Part shown: piece after piece, positions 8,996 through 18,432 of the stretch
Numbering within the stretch: the stretch's first letter is position 1
Layout: each line of letters opens with the position of its first letter
Source: Massilia sp. WG5
GTDB taxonomy: Bacteria; Pseudomonadota; Gammaproteobacteria; Burkholderiales; Burkholderiaceae_D
Assembly: GCF_001412595.2 (NCBI RefSeq)
Contig: NZ_CP012640.2
Coordinates: 1,054,001-1,118,000, forward strand
Direction of reading: 5' to 3'
Length of the DNA: 64,000 nucleotides
Position numbers and translations under genes: made by a program
The notes under the pieces: model-generated
Database searches by the model: none
What the model was told of the DNA's origin: nothing
The model's input: only the letters and a program-made list of their open reading frames with translations

Positions 8996-11418
8996 TGCTT
9001 TGCTCCCTTTGCAAACGCCGGCTGCCACCGGCGTAGCAATAGCGCGTTCGACACGACAGAGACGCTGGAAAACGCCATCGCGGCGCCGGCAATCACCGGG
9101 TTGAGGTATCCCATCGCCGCCAGCGGGATCCCGATCAGGTTGTAGATGAAGGCCCAGCCGAGGTTCTGCTGAATCTTGCGATAGGTCTTCTTCGAGATGT
9201 CGATAGCGTCGGCCACGAGCGCGGGATCCCCGCGCATCAACGTGATACCGGCGCTGTGCATCGCCACGTCGGTTCCGGTCGACATTGCGATGCCGACGTC
9301 CGCCGAGGCGAGCGCGGGCGCGTCATTAATACCGTCCCCCACCATCGCCACCCTCTTCCCGCCCGCCTTCATCGAAGCGACGATATCCGCCTTGTCCGCC
9401 GGGAGCACCTCTGCGTGGAAATCATCGATCCCGACAGCCGCGGCGACCGATCGGGCGCTGCCGGCATTGTCACCCGTCAGCATGACCGCTGAGACACCCA
9501 TGTCGCGCAGCCGCTGGACGGCTGTCGCGGCAGATGACTTTACGGTGTCGCCGAAGGCCAGCAAACCCATCAATTCGAATGCGGTTCCCTTTTCTACTGC
9601 GAGCCAGGAAACCGTGCGGCCCGAATCTTCATGGCGCTTCGCAACGTCCTCCATACCAGTAGTCTGCAGTCCGATTTCTTGTAGTAGTCGTCGGTTACCG
9701 AGAAACACGGTTGCCCCATCGACGTCCGCGAACACCCCGCGTCCTGGCAGCGCCTGTGCGCCCGACGCGGCAAGCGGCTGGATGTCCTGACGTTTGGCTT
9801 CGGCCTGGACCGCGCGTGCCAGCGGGTGGTCGCTGTACTGCTGGACCGCGCTCGCGAGCGCGAGCACTTCACGCTGGTGCCGCGCGCCAGTCTCAATCGC
9901 CACGATGGCTGGCTTTCCTTCCGTGAGCGTACCGGTCTTGTCGAACGCCACGACATCGAGCGCATGGGCGGTCTCGAGTGCTTCAGCGTCCTTGATGAGG
10001 ATGCCGTAACGTGCCGCGACTCCCGTCCCAGCCATGATCGATGTCGGCGTGGCCAGGCCAAGCGCGCAAGGGCAGGCGATCACTTGGACGGCGACCGCGT
10101 TGAGCAAGGCCTGCTGCCAGTCACCGGTCAGCAGTCCCCAGGAGAGGAAAGTCGCCACAGAGATCAACAGCACGACGGGCACGAACACGGCGCTCACCCT
10201 GTCGACAAGGCGCTGTATGGGTGCTTTCACAGCCTGTGCGTCCTCGACCAGTTTGATGATATGCGACAGCATCGTGTCGCTGCCGACGGCACTTGCAAGC
10301 AGGACGAGCATTCCCTCTGCGTTGACTGCGCCACCGGTGACCACGTCACCGACGGTTTTGGTCACGGGGAGGCTTTCGCCCGTCAACAGTGATTCGTCGA
10401 GGTGGCTGCTGCCTTCGACGACGGTGCCGTCGACCGGCACGCGATCGCCCGGCCGCACGACCACTTGGTCGCCAACGCGCACCTGGGCGAGCGGCACGAC
10501 AAGGTCGCGCCCATCCCTTCTGACGATCGCTTCCGTCGCGCGCAGCGATTCCAGGGCCCGGAGCGCGGCGACCGTCTGGTGTTTAGCGCGCGCTTCCAGC
10601 CATTTGCCGAGAAGAACCAAGGTGATGACGACCGCGGAGGATTCGAAATACAAGTGTTCCATGCCGCCGTGGTTGCGATGCGCGACGAGCAGGTAGACCG
10701 ACAACGCAAAAGCGGCGCTGGTTCCCAAGGCGACCAGCAGGTCCATATTGCCTGACCGGGCGAGCAATGCCCTCCAGCCTGCCTTATAGAAGCGGGCACC
10801 GAGCCAGAACTGCACGGGCGTCGCCAGCAGCAGTTGGAGCCAACCCGGCAGGCTCCAGTCGTAGCCGAATGGCATGCCGAACATCGGCACGATCAAAGGG
10901 AGACTCAGCAGCGCAGACGCAGCGACGGGCCACCAACCAGGCAACCGGCTGTAGGGCTCTGGCTTGGTTACGGCGATATCATTGAGTAGTGCCGCCTCGT
11001 AGCCGGCTTTCGCCACTGCGGCAATGAGGCGATCGGTCGGAACGCCGACGGCCGTCACCTGTGCCCTTTCGGTAGCCAGGTTGACCGAAACCCCTGTTAC
11101 GCCGGGCACCTTGTTCAGCGCCCGTTCGACCCGGCCCACGCACGAGGCACAGGTCATGCCGGAAATCGAGAGCGATACGGTATCGCTGGGCACCTCGTAT
11201 CCCGCTTTCTCGACGGCGGCGTACAGCGCAGTGGCGCCGACCTCCGGGGCAACGCGCACACTCGCCTTTTCGGTGGCCAGGTTGATGGAGGCGCTGTCCA
11301 CCCCCGGGACGGACTTCAGCGCCTTCTCGACACGGCCCGCGCACGAGGCGCATGTCATGCCCTCGACCTTGAACGTGATGTCGATAAGGCTGGCCTTTTC
11401 TTCGATGCTTGTATTCAT
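8992..11418 (-). CDS. copA: Cu(I)-translocating P1B-type ATPase CopA
   Basis: An inner-membrane ATPase of about 808 residues that exports Cu(I) from the cytosol. It has two N-terminal HMA domains, each with GMTCASC (Cys at about 23/26 and again near residue 90), then membrane helices, the TGES actuator loop, the CPC motif in VIACPCALG, the phosphorylation site DKTGTLTEG, the SDHPLA nucleotide-binding motif and the GDGINDAP hinge. The longest open frame begins inside the promoter, so the ATG at 11418 is chosen. It overlaps cueR by four bases. P-type ATPase CopA should not be confused with the oxidase CopA at 28512. Confidence 0.96.
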   Translation of the reverse strand: MNTSIEEKASLIDITFKVEGMTCASCAGRVEKALKSVPGVDSASINLATEKASVRVAPEVGATALYAAVEKAGYEVPSDTVSLSISGMTCASCVGRVERALNKVPGVTGVSVNLATERAQVTAVGVPTDRLIAAVAKAGYEAALLNDIAVTKPEPYSRLPGWWPVAASALLSLPLIVPMFGMPFGYDWSLPGWLQLLLATPVQFWLGARFYKAGWRALLARSGNMDLLVALGTSAAFALSVYLLVAHRNHGGMEHLYFESSAVVITLVLLGKWLEARAKHQTVAALRALESLRATEAIVRRDGRDLVVPLAQVRVGDQVVVRPGDRVPVDGTVVEGSSHLDESLLTGESLPVTKTVGDVVTGGAVNAEGMLVLLASAVGSDTMLSHIIKLVEDAQAVKAPIQRLVDRVSAVFVPVVLLISVATFLSWGLLTGDWQQALLNAVAVQVIACPCALGLATPTSIMAGTGVAARYGILIKDAEALETAHALDVVAFDKTGTLTEGKPAIVAIETGARHQREVLALASAVQQYSDHPLARAVQAEAKRQDIQPLAASGAQALPGRGVFADVDGATVFLGNRRLLQEIGLQTTGMEDVAKRHEDSGRTVSWLAVEKGTAFELMGLLAFGDTVKSSAATAVQRLRDMGVSAVMLTGDNAGSARSVAAAVGIDDFHAEVLPADKADIVASMKAGGKRVAMVGDGINDAPALASADVGIAMSTGTDVAMHSAGITLMRGDPALVADAIDISKKTYRKIQQNLGWAFIYNLIGIPLAAMGYLNPVIAGAAMAFSSVSVVSNALLLRRWQPAFAKGAKQ

Positions 11419-11441
11419 CAGGTTTCTCCAGTAGTGAATAC

Positions 11442-11472
11442 AGGATAAACCTTCCAACGATGTCAAGGTCAA
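11442..11472 (-). promoter_or_regulatory. CueR-type promoter of copA-cueR
   Basis: On the minus strand: TTGACC (11472-11467), 19-bp spacer TTGACATCGTTGGAAGGTT, and TATCCT (11447-11442). The spacing and GGAAGG half-site match CueR promoters. It lies 24 bases upstream of the chosen copA start. Confidence 0.87.
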
Positions 11473-11750
11473 GCACGATTTTTGACGTTCATGAGCAAGC
11501 TAATATTGAGGTGTAGCGTGAGACTGGCTACCTGGTACACCGTGATCAAATCGACAGCTTAATTCTTGCCAATCAGCTTATAAGAACCTCTACCGCGTAT
11601 GCCTCAAATAGCCTAATCACACCAAAAGTGTGGCAAAAAAGCGAACAGCTTTTGTACCAACTGGATATTTACAATGTTTAAGATATTCTAGCCGAGCAGT
11701 ATCTCGATGTATGTATTTTCAATTCGTCTAAATAATGAGAGGGAATTGTT

Positions 11751-12610
11751 ATGCGGAAAAAGATATTCAAGCGCCTGGCACTCGCGGCTGCCATTGGCGT
11801 AGCAGTGCCTCAATCGCTAATGTCGCATTGGCGAATCATGCGTGGGGCACCTACCACTGGGCGCGCACAACGCCCCAGTTCACGCTGAAGCTCGGCAACA
11901 ATCTGACGACTACTGCCTGGTCGGCGCGCTTGACGCAAACAGCCAGTGACTGGAACGCGGGCAATACTCCAGTCCTCACAGCGATCTTCGCCGGTAGCAC
12001 TAGTGCCCGGACTTGCAAAATGGTTGCGGGCACGACCCAAGTCTGCAATGCATCGTACGGTAATAACGGCTGGCTTGGCCTTGCATCCATTAACCTTAGC
12101 GGCGACCATATCACGCAAGGTACGGCCAAGATGAACGACACATACTTCAACACGGCTACCTACAACAACGTCAACGAACGCGAGCACGTGATGTGCCAGG
12201 AAGTGGCGCACACCTTCGGCTTGGGACACCAGTCTGAGGATGGTAGCTCGCAGAACTCATGTATGGACTATTTCTCCAACACGGGCTCGAATGCCGGCAG
12301 CACCGTGAGCACCAAGCCGAACGCTCACGATTTCTCCGTTCTGAACACGATCTACGCCCACCTCGATTCCACTACCACCGTCGCGGCGACACCGGGACCG
12401 GTCGTCGCCGCGGCAAAAGGTGGTGTCGACGTAGACATCAGCGACGACCCTGCCAGCTGGGGAGCGCTCATTAAGCAGTCCGCCAACGGCCGCAGTTCTA
12501 TCTATCAACGCTTCAATCAGGACGGGTCGGTTACTCTCACCCACGTGTTCTGGACTAACGAAGCGGCAGCAAACTGTCCAAGTTGCGACCATCGTCGCAA
12601 TTTCCGGTAA
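11751..12610 (+). pseudogene. Secreted metzincin-like metalloprotease, frameshifted in the signal peptide
   Basis: The signal sequence starts at ATG 11751 (MRKKIFKRLALAAAIGVA) in one frame, while the cleavage region and mature protein (ANVALA then NHAWGTYHW) continue in another. A one-base loss at about 11803 explains this and would give a clean IGVA-SASIANVALA signal. The mature part contains QEVAHTFGLGH, the zinc site of metzincins except that the first His is Gln; the Glu base and the two later His remain. Four Cys may form disulfides. The last residues (CPSCDHRRNFR) may also be out of frame. It is a single-gene unit with its own terminator. Confidence 0.72.
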
Positions 12611-12647
12611 TGCGCGTCGATTCTCCGAAGGCCTGAAACCAAGGTTA

Positions 12648-12674
12648 GGGTGAGGCTCGCCTCACCCTTTTTTT
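12648..12674 (+). terminator. Rho-independent terminator after the metalloprotease
   Basis: Arms GGGTGAGGC (12648-12656) and GCCTCACCC (12659-12667) with a tight loop, followed by seven T (12668-12674). This is a textbook intrinsic terminator 37 bases after the stop codon. Confidence 0.9.
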
Positions 12675-12737
12675 CGTTCGAAAATACGGCGCACTTTTCC
12701 ACGGCGGAAAGCTAGGACCGTTCGCTGCCGTGAGGTC

Positions 12738-13166
12738 CTACTTCACCTTCCGCGACGACCAATGGAAGTGTGTGACGACCCACCCATCACCTTTCTTCTC
12801 GAGAACGGCAGTCTCTGTTCCAAGCATGTGAATCGCAGCGCCGTTATATGTGCCTTGCGTTTCAGTCTCCTGAATAACGACCGCGAGATCGCCAGCGATA
12901 TGCTCGTTGCCTTTCAAAACTTTTCTGCTCGCGCCCTTCGCGAAGGCAATATCGGCTGGAAGATGATGCCCCGCGTATTCGTCCTTGGACTGCTCGACAT
13001 GGCCGCTCTCGAAAATAAGCACCGTCGGGCTGAGCAGCGATAGCGCTTTGGCCGTTTCACCATGCGCGACAGCTGCGTGATACGCGCTGACGACCTCGGT
13101 CGGACTGGCAGCGAAGACAGGAAGTGAGACCGCAGCGAAAAAGGCGAGGCAGAACAGCTGGCGCAT
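12738..13166 (-). CDS. Secreted NTF2-like (SnoaL/DUF4440-type) protein
   Basis: A 142-residue protein with a signal peptide (MRQLFCLAFFAAVSLPVFAA) followed by an NTF2-like fold: the helix PTEVVSAYHAAVAHGET, a strand with the VLIFESGHVE pattern, and the closing WVVTHFHWSSRK strand. Such proteins are cone-shaped and bind small ligands; no enzyme activity can be assigned. The ATG at 13166 is chosen because it starts the signal peptide. It stands alone on the minus strand between two decayed genes. A periplasmic role related to metal stress is only inferred from context. Confidence 0.78.
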   Translation of the reverse strand: MRQLFCLAFFAAVSLPVFAASPTEVVSAYHAAVAHGETAKALSLLSPTVLIFESGHVEQSKDEYAGHHLPADIAFAKGASRKVLKGNEHIAGDLAVVIQETETQGTYNGAAIHMLGTETAVLEKKGDGWVVTHFHWSSRKVK

Positions 13167-13291
13167 TAAAGCTCCTTGAAGGGTAGATTGCAGTTGTGAC
13201 ATTACACCAGAGAAGAGGCCGCATCTCAAGCGCTGCGGCTGCCCGTCCCTGTGAATGTAGCGCCTTCACACCGCCAGCCTCCCGCAGACCA

Positions 13292-13867
13292 TCAAGGCCG
13301 TACTATGCCAACGCGCGCAAAAAGCTGCGCCTTCAGCCACTGCCGCACGCGAGGCGTGTTTGATTCAAAAGGCAGATAGAACAGGTAAGCGCCCACTACA
13401 AGCATCAGATACATTCCGGCGTAGATGAGGTAGTGAAGCATGCTATGAGGCGACAGTTGGCCGATGCCGAACACCGACCGGAGGGCATATCCCATTACAA
13501 GGATCATCGGCACATGCAGCACGTACAGGGTGAAGGAGAAGTTTGCGAAGAACCGGCCGGTGCGGTCGATGGCGTAATGCTGGAAGGCGCGCTCCGAATT
13601 TAATTTGTTGAGAAAGCTTCCGCCGACGAGCCAACCACTGAGCACGAAAAAGACGATCACCGCCAGATAGGCGAAACCACTGCTGAACGCCAGACCCAAG
13701 AACAGCAAGGGAGGCTTTTCGACTGCGGAGAAGCCTGGGTATTGCAGGGCACGTAGGTGCGCTGCGGCCACCTGAAGTGCAGCAAAGCCTCTCAGCAGCG
13801 AAATCACCATGGAATGCCAATGGTCCTCCTTCAGATTGGTTTTCTCGAGAATCGTAATCTTCGGCAT
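13292..13867 (-). pseudogene. Acyltransferase 3-family membrane protein with large internal deletion
   Basis: The start (LLRGFAALQVAAAHLRA and AVIVFFVLSGWLVGG) and the end (GRFFANFSFTLYVLHVPM) are those of membrane O-acyltransferases of about 350-400 residues, but only about 191 residues are present. The in-frame joint is at HYAIDR-TGRFF near residue 118, so roughly 150 or more residues of the central membrane helices are missing. The ATG at 13867 (MPKITI) is preferred to the longer frame. It probably does not make a working enzyme. Confidence 0.72.
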
Positions 13868-14027
13868 GACAGCCCTCACTTTGTGAACGGATCCGGGTAA
13901 CGATATAACCCGGCCGTTAAGGGCATCATGACCAGTCCCAAGCCGGATTGCAGCTACAGTACCGCTTGAGCTCGACCTGTCCGCCAAAGGCAGTGCCTTG
14001 ATGCATTCTCTTGATTTGCGGTACCAT

Positions 14028-14408
14028 ATGAAGATCATGCGTTCACTCTTCCGCCTTCTCCTGTGGCTCTCGATCACGGTGCTGTCCCTTCAGGGCAGCG
14101 CCGGGATGGCCGCTGGGAAGCTTGAGCGGCCTGCGCATGAAACGATGGTCATGACCGGTCACCACCACCAAAGCGCCGGGCAGACCGACGCGGAGCATTG
14201 CAGTGAGTCCGGCTCGAAGGTGGCCTCGTCACACGCGAAGTGCGCTACCTGCGTAAGCTGCTGCGTTGGCGCCGCTGCGCCGCCAGCTCTGCTGCCGCCT
14301 CTCCATGTACCGCCATCCGCTTCCTCGATCCATGCTATTGCGGAAGCCGCGATGACCTCCATCGTCCCCTCGGCCCTCGAGAGACCGCCACGTTTCGATT
14401 TCGTCTGA
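14028..14408 (+). CDS. His/Cys-rich secreted leader protein of a copper operon (CopL-like), copy 1
   Basis: About 126 residues with an N-terminal hydrophobic signal ending LSLQGSAG, a His-rich stretch (TGHHHQSAG), a cysteine cluster CATCVSCCVGAAAPP and a C-terminal ERPPR box. The same architecture recurs at 32001, 32576 and 46153, each time as first gene of a metal operon. It resembles the CopL family of Xanthomonas, in which a short Cys/His-rich protein precedes copAB and is needed for copper induction; that relationship is my inference. The next gene follows after 70 bases. Confidence 0.75.
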   Translation: MKIMRSLFRLLLWLSITVLSLQGSAGMAAGKLERPAHETMVMTGHHHQSAGQTDAEHCSESGSKVASSHAKCATCVSCCVGAAAPPALLPPLHVPPSASSIHAIAEAAMTSIVPSALERPPRFDFV

Positions 14409-14478
14409 TTTTTCGGGCGCGCTAGGGGCGCGCATCCAGGGCTGTTGGTCCGGCCCTCAATTCAATACGAAACAATCC

Positions 14479-14802
14479 ATGAAATTTTCACACCTGCTGC
14501 TCCTCGCGGCTGGCGTGCCGCTGCTCGCTTCCGCACAAGCGCAGCAGGCGATGCCGGCCGCAGCGGACGCGAATGCGCCTGTTACACCGTTGCAGTACCA
14601 ATCCGTCTTCGCCGGTAGCGTCAGGTCGAAGGAGGCTCCGCAGCCGCCCGAAAAAGGCTGGGTTCGCGCAAACCGCGCGCTCCTCGACGAGGAAGCGACA
14701 TTCCCCATGTCGGGCGAGCAGTCCACAGCCCCCGTACCGCAGAAGACCACTAAAACGGTACCAGCGCACGACAAGCACAAACACGAAGGAGTGCACCAAT
14801 GA
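14479..14802 (+). CDS. Small periplasmic protein preceding the TolC channel gene
   Basis: A 107-residue protein with a clear signal peptide (MKFSHLLLLAAGVPLLASAQA). The mature part has a conserved-looking segment PLQYQSVFAGSVRSKEAPQP and ends in a Lys/His tail (HDKHKHEGVHQ) that could bind metal. No named domain is recognised. Its stop overlaps the next start by four bases (ATGA), so it is translationally coupled to the TolC-type gene and likely assists that channel or the oxidase. Confidence 0.75.
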   Translation: MKFSHLLLLAAGVPLLASAQAQQAMPAAADANAPVTPLQYQSVFAGSVRSKEAPQPPEKGWVRANRALLDEEATFPMSGEQSTAPVPQKTTKTVPAHDKHKHEGVHQ

Positions 14803-16169
14803 ACCCAGCTGTACGACCAGGCCTGCGCAGATTGGCCGTTGTGGTTGGCGCCACACTGCTCGCAGGCTGCGCGAGTTTTTCCCAGGATGGCGGACTCGAC
14901 GACGTCGCCCGGATGACGCAAGAACGCATCGCCCAGTCGGCGCCGCTAAAACGCAACCAAGACGCGCGTGCCGAAGTATCTGCTCTGCTCTCCAAGCCGC
15001 TCTCCGCCGATGCCGCAGTACGCATCGCCCTGCTCAACAACCAGGGCTTACAGGCATCTCTGGCCGAGCTCGCAATCAGCGAAGCGGACTTCGTCCAGGC
15101 CGGCCGCCTGCCCAACCCTGGTTTCAGTTTCGGCCGAGTGAGTGGCGGCGGCGAAACAGAAATCGATCGTGGCCTGTTTTTCAACCTGGCTGCGCTCGTT
15201 ACTTTGCCAGCCCGTAGCCGGATCGAGAGCCAACGCTTCGAACAAGCCAAGCTGCAGGCAGCAATGCAGGCCGTGTCATTGGCCACCGACACGCTTAAGG
15301 CGTATTACTCGGCAGTGGCGGCGGCCCAGGCATCGGCCTTCGCAGACAAGGTGCGAGGATCGGCCGAGGCGGCGGCCGAGCTTGCCGCGCGCATGCGGTC
15401 CACAGGCAACTGGAGCGCGTTGGACGCTGCGCGTGAACGCGCCTTCTACCAGGACGCGCTGACGCAGCAGGCGCAGGCGCATCTGCAGGCGACGACTGCA
15501 CGCGAGGAGTTGATCCGCCTGCTGGGCCTGTGGGGGCCGTCCCTCGACTTCACCTTGCCAGATCGGTTACCCGACCTGCCTCCCCAGCCGCGCCAGCCCG
15601 CAAACGCCGAAACCGATGCGCTGTCGCAGCGTCTCGATGTCCTTATCGCGCGCCAGGATGCACGGGCAACGGCCCAGGCGCTCGGGTTGACCCGTGCGAC
15701 CGGCTTCATCAATGTTTTCGATGTCGGGTATGCCAACAAGAGTACGACCGGCGCGCCGCGCGAAAAAGGTTATGAGGTTTCACTGGAGCTGCCGCTGTTC
15801 GACTGGGGCGGCGCGCGCGTGGCGCGTGCGCAGGCGTCTTACATGCAGGCGGTCCACCGTACCGGCGACATTGCTGTCAAAGCGCGATCCGAGGTGCGTC
15901 AGGCATATGCCAGCTACCGCACCACCTACGACATCGCCCGCCATTACCGCGACGAGGTCGTCCCCTTGCGAAAGCAGATCGCCGATGAAGTACTGCTCCG
16001 GTACAACGGCATGCTTGCCAGTACTTTCGAGCTGCTCATCGAGTCACGCGAGCAGCTTGCTGCGGTCAACGCCTCGATCGCAGCGCAGCGCGATTTCTGG
16101 ATCGCCGAAACTAATCTTCAGTCCGCCATGAATGCTGGCGGCAGTATTGAATCGAGGACAGCACAATGA
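14799..16169 (+). CDS. TolC-family outer-membrane channel lipoprotein
   Basis: A 456-residue OEP-family protein. A lipobox (LAGC at about residue 25) predicts a lipidated outer-membrane channel such as CusC. Two OEP repeats are seen, with FDWGGARVARAQASY as the typical end-of-repeat motif. No matching RND pump or adaptor is next to it; it sits between a small periplasmic protein and a multicopper oxidase, overlapping both by four bases. It may serve a pump encoded elsewhere, or the cus system of which only fragments survive here. Confidence 0.88.
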   Translation: MNPAVRPGLRRLAVVVGATLLAGCASFSQDGGLDDVARMTQERIAQSAPLKRNQDARAEVSALLSKPLSADAAVRIALLNNQGLQASLAELAISEADFVQAGRLPNPGFSFGRVSGGGETEIDRGLFFNLAALVTLPARSRIESQRFEQAKLQAAMQAVSLATDTLKAYYSAVAAAQASAFADKVRGSAEAAAELAARMRSTGNWSALDAARERAFYQDALTQQAQAHLQATTAREELIRLLGLWGPSLDFTLPDRLPDLPPQPRQPANAETDALSQRLDVLIARQDARATAQALGLTRATGFINVFDVGYANKSTTGAPREKGYEVSLELPLFDWGGARVARAQASYMQAVHRTGDIAVKARSEVRQAYASYRTTYDIARHYRDEVVPLRKQIADEVLLRYNGMLASTFELLIESREQLAAVNASIAAQRDFWIAETNLQSAMNAGGSIESRTAQ

Positions 16170-17557
16170 TTTCCCGTCGAGATTTTTTTAAGGGTGCCGG
16201 CGCCGTCGCGGTGAGCACCGCCGCAGTCAGCCGTGTGGGCGCAGCTTCGCTGCCCGAGGCGATGGTTATGGACAATGCGAAGACTCATGTGCCGCCATTG
16301 CCCGCGACCGGCCGCCCATTCAACCCGGTCGTGACCCTGAACGGATGGTCCCTGCCTTGGCGAATGAACAATGGCGTGAAGGAGTTCCACCTAGTGGCCG
16401 AACCGGTCGTGCGCGAGTTCGCTCCCGGCATGAAGGTCAACCTGTGGGGCTACAACGGCCAGTCTCCGGGCCCGACGATCGAAGTGGTCGAGGGTGATCG
16501 CGTACGCATTTTCGTGACAAATAAACTGCCGGAGCACACCAGCGTGCACTGGCATGGGCAACGCCTGCCGAATGGCATGGATGGTGTGACCGGGCTCACC
16601 CAGCCAGGTATCCCGCCAGGCAAGACCTTCGTCTACGAGTTCGTGGCGAAACGTCCAGGCACCTTCATGTACCACCCGCACGCCGATGAGATGACCCAGA
16701 TGGCGATGGGCATGATGGGCTTTTGGGTGACCCACCCGAAAGACATTGCGCGCTTTGCCGTCGACCGCGACTTCGTGTTCCTGCTCAGCGCCTACGACGT
16801 CGAACCCGGCAGCTATACGCCAAAGGTCAACACCATGCTGGATTTTAATCTCTGGACGTTCAACAGCCGGGTATTTCCAGGCATTGACACCATGCCGGTT
16901 CGCCAGGGCGACCGCGTGCGTATCCGGGTGGGAAACCTGACGATGACGAACCATCCTATCCACCTCCACGGCCACGAGTTCGAAGTCACGGGTACCGACG
17001 GCGGCTGGACGGCGCCCGGATCACGCTGGCCAGAGGTCACGACCGATGTGGCGGTCGGCCAGATGCGGGCAATCGAGTTTATCGCTACCGATCCTGGCGA
17101 CTGGGCTTTCCATTGCCACAAGTCGCACCATACGATGAATGCGATGGGCCACAACGTGCCGACGTTGATCGGCGTCGACCATCGCGGCATCGCCGAAAAG
17201 ATCAACAAGATCGTGCCGGACTATATGGTTATGGGTGACAAGGGCGGCTCGATGGGCGGTATGGAAATGCCGATCCCAGAGAATACCTTACCGATGATGA
17301 CGGGTGACGGTCCGTTCGGCGGCGTCGAGATGGGCGGCATGTTCACCGTGCTGAAGGTGCGCAAGGACCAGAAGCGTGGTGATTACACCGATCCCGGCTG
17401 GTACAAGCACCCGGCTGGAGCGGTCGCCTACGAATGGACTGGTCAGCTGCCCGAGCCTGTGCGCAGCAGCAATGCTGGACGCAGTCTGATGCCAGCGACA
17501 AGTAAGCCTAACGTTGAACTGCAGGTGCGTAAACCCTCTGGGAATATGGAGCACTAA
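16166..17557 (+). CDS. Multicopper oxidase with Tat signal
   Basis: A 463-residue periplasmic copper oxidase. The twin-arginine start MISRRDFFKGAGAVAV implies folded export. All four copper-ligand motifs are present: SVHWHG, YHPHAD, HPIHLHGHEFE and HCHKSHHTMNAMGH. A Met-rich stretch (MGGMEM, EMGGMF) near residues 355-395 could bind Cu(I) substrate. It likely oxidises Cu(I) to the less toxic Cu(II). It differs from the longer CopA oxidase at 28512 and has its own operon. The four-base overlap with the TolC gene supports co-translation. Confidence 0.94.
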   Translation: MISRRDFFKGAGAVAVSTAAVSRVGAASLPEAMVMDNAKTHVPPLPATGRPFNPVVTLNGWSLPWRMNNGVKEFHLVAEPVVREFAPGMKVNLWGYNGQSPGPTIEVVEGDRVRIFVTNKLPEHTSVHWHGQRLPNGMDGVTGLTQPGIPPGKTFVYEFVAKRPGTFMYHPHADEMTQMAMGMMGFWVTHPKDIARFAVDRDFVFLLSAYDVEPGSYTPKVNTMLDFNLWTFNSRVFPGIDTMPVRQGDRVRIRVGNLTMTNHPIHLHGHEFEVTGTDGGWTAPGSRWPEVTTDVAVGQMRAIEFIATDPGDWAFHCHKSHHTMNAMGHNVPTLIGVDHRGIAEKINKIVPDYMVMGDKGGSMGGMEMPIPENTLPMMTGDGPFGGVEMGGMFTVLKVRKDQKRGDYTDPGWYKHPAGAVAYEWTGQLPEPVRSSNAGRSLMPATSKPNVELQVRKPSGNMEH

Positions 17558-17588
17558 GCAGCACGACGTTGTTTTCGCATGTACTAGC

Positions 17589-17612
17589 GGCGTTCCAGTT
17601 CCATGGAACGCC
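17589..17612 (+). terminator. Hairpin after the multicopper oxidase gene
   Basis: Arms GGCGTTCCA (17589-17597) and TGGAACGCC (17604-17612), 31 bases after the stop codon. No T-run follows, so the terminator role is uncertain. A related sequence without a full second arm lies near 22080. Confidence 0.4.
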
Positions 17613-17775
17613 TCGTGCTGCGGCGCTATTTGGCCAATTGTTTTACGGCCAAAAGTGGATCTTTGGACGTGTTTTTGTTGCAGAGCGACGAATTTCCTTC
17701 GCGTCCTTGAGCGTCTCAGGTTTTGTTCTGGACTCGACTTCGTCTTTGCCGAGCGAGAATCGGCGGTACATTTAG

Positions 17776-17985
17776 AGCGTGTAGACAAAATCAACTTTGA
17801 TAAGCGAGTCTGTTGAGTAGCATGCGCGCCTTTATCAGCCAAACCCAAGCGGCCGAGACAGCGAGTTTGCAATCGTGATGCATCACCGTACGACGCCAGC
17901 GTTCAGTCCACGCGTGGGTTCGTTCGACGACCCAGCACACGGACAGGACCATGAACCCGACTTTGATAACCGCAGTTGGCTCAGG
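17776..17985 (-). mobile_element. 3' remnant of an IS5-family transposase
   Basis: Read on the minus strand, the frame WVVERTHAWTERWRRTVMHH continues to LNRLAYQS and a stop at 17791-17793; this is the C-terminus of IS5-family transposases. The part before it (KVGFMVLSVC) is degenerate, and nothing upstream reads as transposase. GAGCGTGTAGACAAAATC at 17776-17793 looks like the terminal repeat. The element is dead. Confidence 0.75.
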
Positions 17986-18133
17986 TGCCGTCTTGGGATC
18001 ATGCAGCGTTCCGATCGCGCTGTTATCTAAGAACCTTCCATGATCCACAGCAAGCGGTTATAACGGCCGTCCAAAATAATGCGGTGTCGCTGATCAAGCC
18101 AAAGAGATGGGTCAAGATCGTTCAGGACAACAG

Positions 18134-18316
18134 CTACTTTGGCCGCTTCTTCGCTATCGGCCGTACACCTTTTACACGCTTAGTGGCGTTGCGAGACTTG
18201 CGCTTTCTCTCCCGTCGAAGCCACAAAAGAAAAATAAGCACCGTCGCCAAAACGCAAGCTGACACAGCTAGTCCAAGAAGAATCGTTAGATTGTCGAAAT
18301 CCTCCGGCGAGTGCAT
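18134..18316 (-). CDS. Small single-helix membrane protein
   Basis: A 60-residue reading frame starting at an ATG preceded by GGGAG. It has an acidic N-terminus, one hydrophobic helix (about residues 10-32, ILLGLAVSACVLATVLIFLLW) and a strongly basic tail (RRERKRKSRN...KKRPK), consistent with a small inner-membrane protein with its tail in the cytosol. It follows the cusS-type gene on the same strand by about 115 bases. Function unknown. Confidence 0.5.
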   Translation of the reverse strand: MHSPEDFDNLTILLGLAVSACVLATVLIFLLWLRRERKRKSRNATKRVKGVRPIAKKRPK

Positions 18317-18432
18317 ACTGGTCTCCCTTCTACTTACTTCCACTGCACTTTACAGCGTCGATCGGACGTGATGTAGGGTCACGTCACCAAATGACCTGCG
18401 CTGGCACCTAGGCTGCCCCAGTCAAACGATTG

